From positions 1 to 11,035 of the forward strand of contig DCZC01000182.1 of NCBI GenBank assembly GCA_002331565.1: a stretch of 11,035 nucleotides of DNA, written 5' to 3'. The translations under genes were made by a program, and so were the position numbers. The notes under the pieces are model-generated. The model was not told the origin of the DNA. It saw nothing but the letters and a program-made list of their open reading frames with translations, and made no database searches. Within the stretch, counting starts at the first letter, position 1. Each line of letters begins with the position of its first letter. This DNA is from Gemmatimonas sp. UBA2094 (GTDB lineage: Bacteria; Gemmatimonadota; Gemmatimonadetes; Gemmatimonadales; Gemmatimonadaceae). Below, in pieces: positions 6,881 to 11,035 of the stretch.

Positions 6881-8506
6881 ATGGCAGACACGCATTCTCA
6901 CGCCGCCCTCGCCGCGGTCGTCGAAATCTCGGCCGACGCGATTATCACGCTCGACGAAGAATTCCACATCGTACGGTTCAACCGCGGTGCCGAGCACATC
7001 TTCCAATGGACCGAGGCCGAGATGATCAGCCAGCCGCTCGATCGCCTGTTGCCCATGGGCGCCCGTGCGGTGCACCGCGGACACATGCGCACCTTCGCCG
7101 AGGGTCCAACGGATGCGCGCATCATTGCGCGCCGGCGACCGATTGCCGGGCTGCGCAAGAACGGCGACCAGTTTCCAGCCGAAGCCTCGATCGCGCGCGT
7201 GTCCATCGACGGCGCACGCACGTTCATGGTGACGTTGCGTGATGTGAGTGAACGGGTGAATACCGAGGAGCGGCAGAAGCTCCTCGCGACCGCCGGCGGG
7301 GTCCTCGCCGCGTCGCTCGATGTGGAGTCCACGATGGCCACCATCGCCGAGTTGCCGGTGCCGCTGCTCGGCGAATGGAGTATGCTCGAACTGCTCATGC
7401 CCGAGGGCGCCATGCGCCGCGCGGCGGCCACGCACATGGGCCCGCATTGGCACGAAGAAACGGCGGCGCTGGTGTCGCGCGTCGCCGAGCCACTCGCGCT
7501 CGAACCCGCGGCCGCGAGCGGCACCCGTGTTGCGCACGAGACGGAAGCGCAGCGCATCACGGACGTCGGCGCATGGCTCACGGCGAACTTCCATGATGCA
7601 GCGTTACGCAGCCGCGTCGAGTTGCTGGGAGCGCGTGCCATTCTGCTCGTGCCGTTGCGGGCCAGTGGCCGCGCCATCGGTGCCTTGCATCTCGTGCGCA
7701 CGCGCCCCGGCGCCGTGCACTCGCTCGAGGAGCAGCAGGCGGCCGACCAGTTCGCGGGGCTTGCCGCACTGGCGCTCGAAAACGCGCGCCTGTATCAGCA
7801 GACACGCAGCGCCGTGCGTGAGCGAGACGAAATGCTCGCCATCGTCTCGCACGATCTCCGCAACCCCGTGGCCGCCATCTTGATGCTCACCGGGGCCGTA
7901 CTCAAGCGCGATGCTGATACGGGAACGATGCCGGAGGGGCCGGTGCAGATCGCGCGTGAGGAGGTGGAGGCGGTGCGCGCCGCCGCGCGCCAGGCCGACG
8001 GCCTCATTCAGGATCTACAGGACGTCACGCGCATTTCGGCGGGACGGCTGCGCGTGGAGCGGCGCCGGGTGCCGGCCCACGACATGCTCAAGGAATGCGC
8101 CGACATGTTCGAGCCGGTGATGGTGGACGCGGCGCTCCGCTTCGTGCGGAAGATCGATGGCGATCTGCCCGTACTGCTCGCCGATCGCCACCGGTTGCAG
8201 CAGGTGCTGTCCAATCTCCTCGGCAACGCGGTTCGCTTCACGCCGCATGGTGGCGAGATCGTGCTGAGTGCTACCTGTGGTGAGGAGCGGCTGCGCATCA
8301 GCGTACGGGATTCGGGTCCGGGCGTCGCCCACGACGACATCCCGCGCCTCTTCGAGCGCTACTTCCAAGCCCCTCGGCTGCTGCGTTCTGGCTCCGGCCT
8401 TGGTTTGTACATCGCCAAGGGGATCGTGGAGGCGCACGGTGGCGAGATCGGCGTGAACTCCGAAGTCGGCAAGGGCGCGGAGTTCTGGTTCACGGTGCCG
8501 GTGTAA
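6881..8506 (+). CDS. Soluble PAS-GAF sensor histidine kinase
   Basis: Two-component sensor kinase of 541 residues. A PAS domain (about 8-125; AVVEISADAIITLDEEF with the RLDxLLP-like end) is followed by a GAF domain (about 145-305) and a dimerisation/phosphoacceptor domain with SHDLRNP, phospho-His324. The HATPase domain has an N box (SNLLGNAVRF), G1 box DSGPG (from Asp477) and G2 box SGSGLGL (503-509), and ends EFWFTVPV. There is no membrane segment or signal peptide, so it should sense an intracellular or diffusible cue. The ATG at 6881 is the only one available: the in-frame TGA at 6863-6865 excludes longer forms. The ribosome binding site is weak (AGGTG, 16 bases upstream). No response regulator is encoded alongside, making it an orphan kinase. 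The PAS pocket shows no obvious cofactor-binding residues that I can assign. Confidence 0.93.
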   Translation: MADTHSHAALAAVVEISADAIITLDEEFHIVRFNRGAEHIFQWTEAEMISQPLDRLLPMGARAVHRGHMRTFAEGPTDARIIARRRPIAGLRKNGDQFPAEASIARVSIDGARTFMVTLRDVSERVNTEERQKLLATAGGVLAASLDVESTMATIAELPVPLLGEWSMLELLMPEGAMRRAAATHMGPHWHEETAALVSRVAEPLALEPAAASGTRVAHETEAQRITDVGAWLTANFHDAALRSRVELLGARAILLVPLRASGRAIGALHLVRTRPGAVHSLEEQQAADQFAGLAALALENARLYQQTRSAVRERDEMLAIVSHDLRNPVAAILMLTGAVLKRDADTGTMPEGPVQIAREEVEAVRAAARQADGLIQDLQDVTRISAGRLRVERRRVPAHDMLKECADMFEPVMVDAALRFVRKIDGDLPVLLADRHRLQQVLSNLLGNAVRFTPHGGEIVLSATCGEERLRISVRDSGPGVAHDDIPRLFERYFQAPRLLRSGSGLGLYIAKGIVEAHGGEIGVNSEVGKGAEFWFTVPV

Positions 8507-8528
8507 CGATCTCGCCGTACGTAGGCAC

Positions 8529-8625
8529 AACTGAGAACCAAGAACTTCAACTACGAACTACAGACTCCCGCGGAGATCACGTGATTTCCGGGGAAGTTCG
8601 TAGTTTGTAGTGACTGTTTTCAGTT
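8529..8625. repeat. Nested inverted repeats filling a convergent intergenic spacer
   Basis: Outer arms AACTGAGAAC (8529-8538) and GTTTTCAGTT (8616-8625) pair at 9 of 10 positions. Inner arms AACTACGAACT (8549-8559) and AGTTCGTAGTT (8595-8605) pair perfectly. Both pairs share the same centre and are separated by exactly 10 bases on each side. The apex is a separate palindrome, CGGAGATCACGTGATTTCCG (8570-8589 region), around a perfect ATCACGTGAT. The element lies between the kinase stop (8506) and the nhaR stop (8641), so it could act as a bidirectional terminator or 3' stabiliser. Its simple-sequence words (AACTACGAACTAC, AACTGAGAAC) also suggest a dispersed palindromic repeat. There is no T-run of four or more directly after a stem except TTTT at 8617-8620. 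Confidence 0.6.
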
Positions 8626-8640
8626 ATCAGTGCAACAGCG

Positions 8641-9549
8641 CTACCCGAACAACTTCGTCCGCGCCACCTCGCTCAGTGCCACCACCGCCGGGTGCGCGAG
8701 CTTCCGCTCGGCGCTGACGGCGTAGAATCGCTCGCGGACATCGGGTAAGCGTCCCACCACGCGCACGTGATAGGCCCGGCGGATCTGCGCTTCCACCACG
8801 GTGGGCGCAGCGAAGAGGCCCATCCCTTCCTGACCGAAGACCTGCAGCAGCGCCACGTCCTCCGCTTCGCACACCACGTCGGGGCGCACGTCGCGCGCCA
8901 GGCACCAGGCGTCGAGCGAGCGGCGCATCGCCGTGTTCGACGTCGGCATGATGAACGGTGCGCCATCGAGCGAATCGGGGAACTTGCGACGATACCGGTT
9001 CGCCAGTTCCTCCGTGCCGAATACCGTGAGACCGCATTCGCCCAACAGATGCGTGAACAGCGTGATCGGCAAACCGGCGGACGCGGGCGTGTCGGTGAGC
9101 ACCACATCGAGGGCGTGCACCGCAAGGTCGGCGAGCAGACGTTCCGTCTTGTCGATGCGGCAGGTGAGCCGCAACCCGTCGATGGCGTCGAGCGCCGGTT
9201 TGAGCAGGCGCCAGGTGGTGAGCTTGGGGAGGGAGTCGGAAATCCCCAACACCAGCCTGACGGGCGCTCTCGCATCACCGCGGGCCAACGCCTCGGTGAG
9301 TTCGCGTCCGGTGCGGAACATATCGTCGGCGTAGTGGAACACCAGGTGGCCCGTTTCCGTGAGCACCAGGTTGCGCCCGCGCTTCTCGAACAGGGCCGCG
9401 CCCAGCGCCCGCTCCAGCAGTTTGAGTTGCGTACTGATGGTGGGCTGCGTGAGATGCAGCACCTCGGTTGCGCGCGCGATACTGCCTTCGCGCGCCACGA
9501 CCCAGAAGTACAGCAGGTGTTGATAATTGAGCGTGTTGAGCGAAAGCAT
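8641..9549 (-). CDS. nhaR: NhaR-like LysR-family transcriptional regulator
   Basis: LysR-type DNA-binding regulator of 302 residues, essentially the length of E. coli NhaR (301). The N-terminal winged helix-turn-helix (about residues 8-67) contains NYQHLLYFWVVAREGSIARA and LTQPTISTQLKLLE. The HLxYFW-x-V-x-x-EGS pattern followed by FEKRGRNLVLTETG is characteristic of the NhaR branch rather than of CbbR/CmpR regulators. An effector-binding domain occupies about residues 95-295. In enterobacteria NhaR activates Na+/H+ antiporter genes in response to Na+. Here it is the third gene behind sbtA and sbtB, starting 28 bases after the sbtB stop, so a role in Na+-linked bicarbonate uptake is inferred from context. 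The start at 9549 is chosen from the family N-terminus; the open frame extends to 9636 through sbtB sequence, and no good ribosome site is visible. Confidence 0.88.
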   Translation of the reverse strand: MLSLNTLNYQHLLYFWVVAREGSIARATEVLHLTQPTISTQLKLLERALGAALFEKRGRNLVLTETGHLVFHYADDMFRTGRELTEALARGDARAPVRLVLGISDSLPKLTTWRLLKPALDAIDGLRLTCRIDKTERLLADLAVHALDVVLTDTPASAGLPITLFTHLLGECGLTVFGTEELANRYRRKFPDSLDGAPFIMPTSNTAMRRSLDAWCLARDVRPDVVCEAEDVALLQVFGQEGMGLFAAPTVVEAQIRRAYHVRVVGRLPDVRERFYAVSAERKLAHPAVVALSEVARTKLFG

Positions 9550-9577
9550 GGGCAACAAGGAAGTAGGGCGGACGATG

Positions 9578-9904
9578 TTACGGGGCTGGGCGCTTGGGCG
9601 TGGTGGTGTACTTCTCGCCGCGCACCACCTGCACATCGGAGAGGTAGGCGATCACCTCGTAGTCGGCGAAATAGCTCTTCGCGACGTGCTCGACGATGCG
9701 GTCGGCCACATCGGGCGGGACGATGGTTTCGATGCGCACGTTGATGCCCGGTATCTCCGCCGCGTGCAGCGCGCGCGACCCCTGGCCGCGCCCCTCCACC
9801 ACGGTGAACCCTGACGCGCCCAGCTTGCGCAGCTCCTGCGTGATGCGTGGCTCGAGCACGGGCTCGGCGATGATCGTAACCAGCTTGAATGGATAGGTCA
9901 GCAT
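9578..9904 (-). CDS. sbtB: SbtB, PII-like regulator of the bicarbonate transporter
   Basis: A 108-residue protein of the PII-like superfamily. The core GASGFTVVEGRGQGSR (residues 29-44) closely parallels the cyanobacterial SbtB segment at the base of the T-loop. A second stretch, from IVPPDVADRI through KSYFADYEVIAYLSDVQVV, gives the remaining beta-alpha-beta fold. SbtB trimers in cyanobacteria bind adenine nucleotides (including cAMP) and bind SbtA at the membrane to control bicarbonate uptake. It starts 11 bases downstream of the sbtA stop, consistent with co-transcription; the ribosome site (GAGATC) is weak. The C-terminus ends in Thr/Pro/Lys residues and lacks the CGPxGC redox loop of several cyanobacterial SbtBs, so redox-linked nucleotide hydrolysis as described there is unlikely. 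No Tyr at the classical PII uridylylation position is apparent. Confidence 0.9.
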   Translation of the reverse strand: MLTYPFKLVTIIAEPVLEPRITQELRKLGASGFTVVEGRGQGSRALHAAEIPGINVRIETIVPPDVADRIVEHVAKSYFADYEVIAYLSDVQVVRGEKYTTTPKRPAP

Positions 9905-9914
9905 GTGTCGGATC

Positions 9915-10907
9915 TCAGGCCGCGAAGCGCTGGGCGAGGTTGTAGTAGATCGGGATGCCGGCGAGGATGTTGAACGGGAACGTGATCGCCAGCGCCGCCG
10001 TGAGTGAGTAGGTGGGATTCGCGTCTGGCAGTGTGAGGCGGACGGCGGGCGGCGCGGCGATGTAGCTCGCGCTCGCCGCCATCGCTCCCAGCACGGCGGC
10101 GCCGCCGGCCGACAGTCCGGCCCACGTGCCCAGCGTCACGCCGAGCGTGCCGTGCACCAACGGCATCAGCACGCCGAAGCCGAACAGGAACGGCCCCACC
10201 TTCTTGAGATCGCCGAGACGGTCGCCGGCCACCACCCCCATCTCCAGCAGGAACAGCGTGAGCGCGCCCTTGAAGCCGCTGTCGAAGAACGGCGATACGG
10301 ACGTCCAGCCACTCTCGCCCATCGAGCAGCCCACGACCAGACCACCGACCAGCAGGATCATCGTGCGTCCCGTAAGCACTTCGTGCAGCACGGCCTTGAG
10401 GCTGTCGTGCGCGGCCGCCTCACCACCCGCCGCCGCAAGCGCCTTGTTGCGCTGCACCGCGCCGATGAACAGCGCGATGTGGATGCCCGGGCTTTCGAGC
10501 AGCGTGAGCAGCGTGGGCATGAACCCTTCGGCCGGTGCGCCGACGCGCTGCATGAACTGCTGCGCGGCGATGAAGGTCACCGCGCTCACCGAGCCGTAGT
10601 GGGCCGCCATGCCGGCCGAGTCGGACGCGTTGAAGCGACCGACGTAGCGCATCACGGCGAACGCGGTGATGGGCGTGATGCAGCCGAGGAGCAGGGTGAC
10701 GCCGGCCGGGGCGACGATGGCCTCGAAGGTGGCGTGCGACAGCTCGACGCCACCTTTGAGGCCAAGCGCGAAGAGTAGGTAAATCGACAGCGTGCTGTAA
10801 ATGTCTTTCGGCAGCGAGAACTCGCTCTTCACCAGGCGCGCGAAGATGCCGAGCGCGAAGGCGAGCGGAATGGGCGAGAGCAGATTCGCCTTGAGAATGT
10901 CGAACAT
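9915..10907 (-). CDS. sbtA: SbtA, sodium-dependent bicarbonate transporter
   Basis: Integral membrane symporter of 330 residues importing HCO3- with Na+. It consists of two inverted five-helix repeats. Two broken-helix signatures match the transporter core: HYGSVSAVTF (103-112) in the first repeat and AASASYIAAPPAVR (277-290) in the second, equivalent to the FGAVSGSTM and AASSSDISGPPTLR regions of Synechocystis SbtA. The linker between repeats (about 151-180) is much shorter than in cyanobacteria. The start at 10907 (MFDILKANLLSPIPLAF) puts the first helix where the family has it. A TTG at 11021 would add 38 hydrophilic residues read from the repeat-rich upstream region and is unlikely. It is first in a three-gene unit with sbtB and the NhaR-like regulator. 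No recognisable carboxysome or RuBisCO gene is in the window, so its role may be supplying bicarbonate to carboxylases or pH balance. Confidence 0.92.
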   Translation of the reverse strand: MFDILKANLLSPIPLAFALGIFARLVKSEFSLPKDIYSTLSIYLLFALGLKGGVELSHATFEAIVAPAGVTLLLGCITPITAFAVMRYVGRFNASDSAGMAAHYGSVSAVTFIAAQQFMQRVGAPAEGFMPTLLTLLESPGIHIALFIGAVQRNKALAAAGGEAAAHDSLKAVLHEVLTGRTMILLVGGLVVGCSMGESGWTSVSPFFDSGFKGALTLFLLEMGVVAGDRLGDLKKVGPFLFGFGVLMPLVHGTLGVTLGTWAGLSAGGAAVLGAMAASASYIAAPPAVRLTLPDANPTYSLTAALAITFPFNILAGIPIYYNLAQRFAA

Positions 10908-10970
10908 GACGGCTTGGAGAGGGGGGGCGCTATCGCCGCGCGCGGCGCGTGATGTCACGGGCGTAGTCTC

Positions 10971-11019
10971 ATCGAATGCGGGCGGACATTCAAATCGAAT
11001 GTTCTTAAACAATACATTC
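10971..11019 (-). promoter_or_regulatory. AT-rich array of alternating GAATGY/ACATTC motifs upstream of sbtA
   Basis: On the + strand the motif occurs four times in alternating orientation: GAATGC (10974-10979), ACATTC (10986-10991), GAATGT (10997-11002) and ACATTC (11014-11019). The middle pair forms a perfect inverted repeat with a 5-base spacer. ATCGAATG is also directly repeated at 10971 and 10994, 23 bases apart, about two helical turns. The patch is strikingly AT-rich against the surrounding sequence and ends 64 bases before the sbtA start codon. This is the layout expected for cooperative binding of a LysR-type regulator, plausibly the nhaR product of the same unit. No good -10/-35 pair could be fixed within it, and the window ends at 11035. 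Confidence 0.45.
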
Positions 11020-11035
11020 AATAAACCTATGGATT

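Noticed and set aside
8767..9744. Long + strand open frame of 325 codons
   Set aside because: Antisense to nhaR and sbtB; its composition is Arg/Gln/His-rich with no domain.
10921..10927. Run of seven G bases before sbtA, as a possible phase-variation tract
   Set aside because: It lies outside the coding sequence chosen here and is short for slip-strand switching.
10908..11021. TTG at 11021 extending SbtA by 38 residues
   Set aside because: The extension is hydrophilic, is read through the inverted-repeat array, and precedes the point where the first membrane helix of the family normally begins.
1..11035. Defence system, prophage, insertion sequence or CRISPR array
   Set aside because: No transposase, integrase, nuclease, toxin-antitoxin pair or regularly spaced direct repeats were found on either strand.

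Overview
The window is GC-rich bacterial chromosome with strong G/C preference at third codon positions. It shows no insertion sequence, phage gene, CRISPR array, tRNA or rRNA. Gene content and style would fit a GC-rich heterotroph, possibly Gemmatimonadota. That assignment is inference from general impression and no marker gene proves it.

Layout, left to right. (1) 1-880 is a poorly recognisable stretch: the tail of a + strand gene cut by the window edge (ends 150), a small hypothetical protein (275-652), a doubtful short frame (676-888) and a perfect 10-bp hairpin just past the end of sppA. (2) sppA, a long-form membrane-bound signal peptide peptidase, lies on the - strand (881-2773). (3) A 290-bp gap separates it from a divergent acyl-CoA dehydrogenase gene (3063-4853, +). 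This gap holds a compact RNA-like fold closed by an 8-bp long-range helix (2856-2945), followed by a possible promoter. (4) The acyl-CoA dehydrogenase gene converges on and overlaps by 29 bp a P1B-type metal-transporting ATPase gene (4825-6705, -) that lacks an N-terminal metal-binding domain. (5) A 175-bp divergent spacer leads to a soluble PAS-GAF hybrid sensor histidine kinase (6881-8506, +) with no response regulator beside it. (6) A convergent spacer, 8507-8640, is filled by nested, in-register inverted repeats. (7) The right end is a - strand unit: sbtA (Na+-dependent bicarbonate transporter), sbtB (its PII-like partner) and a NhaR-like LysR regulator, transcribed in that order. It is preceded by an AT-rich patch with four alternating copies of a GAATGY/ACATTC motif.

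How the genes work together: the clearest functional unit is sbtA-sbtB-nhaR. A Na+-coupled bicarbonate importer, a nucleotide-sensing PII-like regulator of that importer, and a transcription factor of the family that senses Na+ in enterobacteria sit in one tight directional cluster. The other genes look like independent housekeeping or stress genes: protein turnover at the membrane, acyl-CoA oxidation, metal efflux and signal transduction. The least explained items are the structured leader before the acyl-CoA dehydrogenase gene, the repeat array before sbtA and the nested palindrome at 8529-8625.
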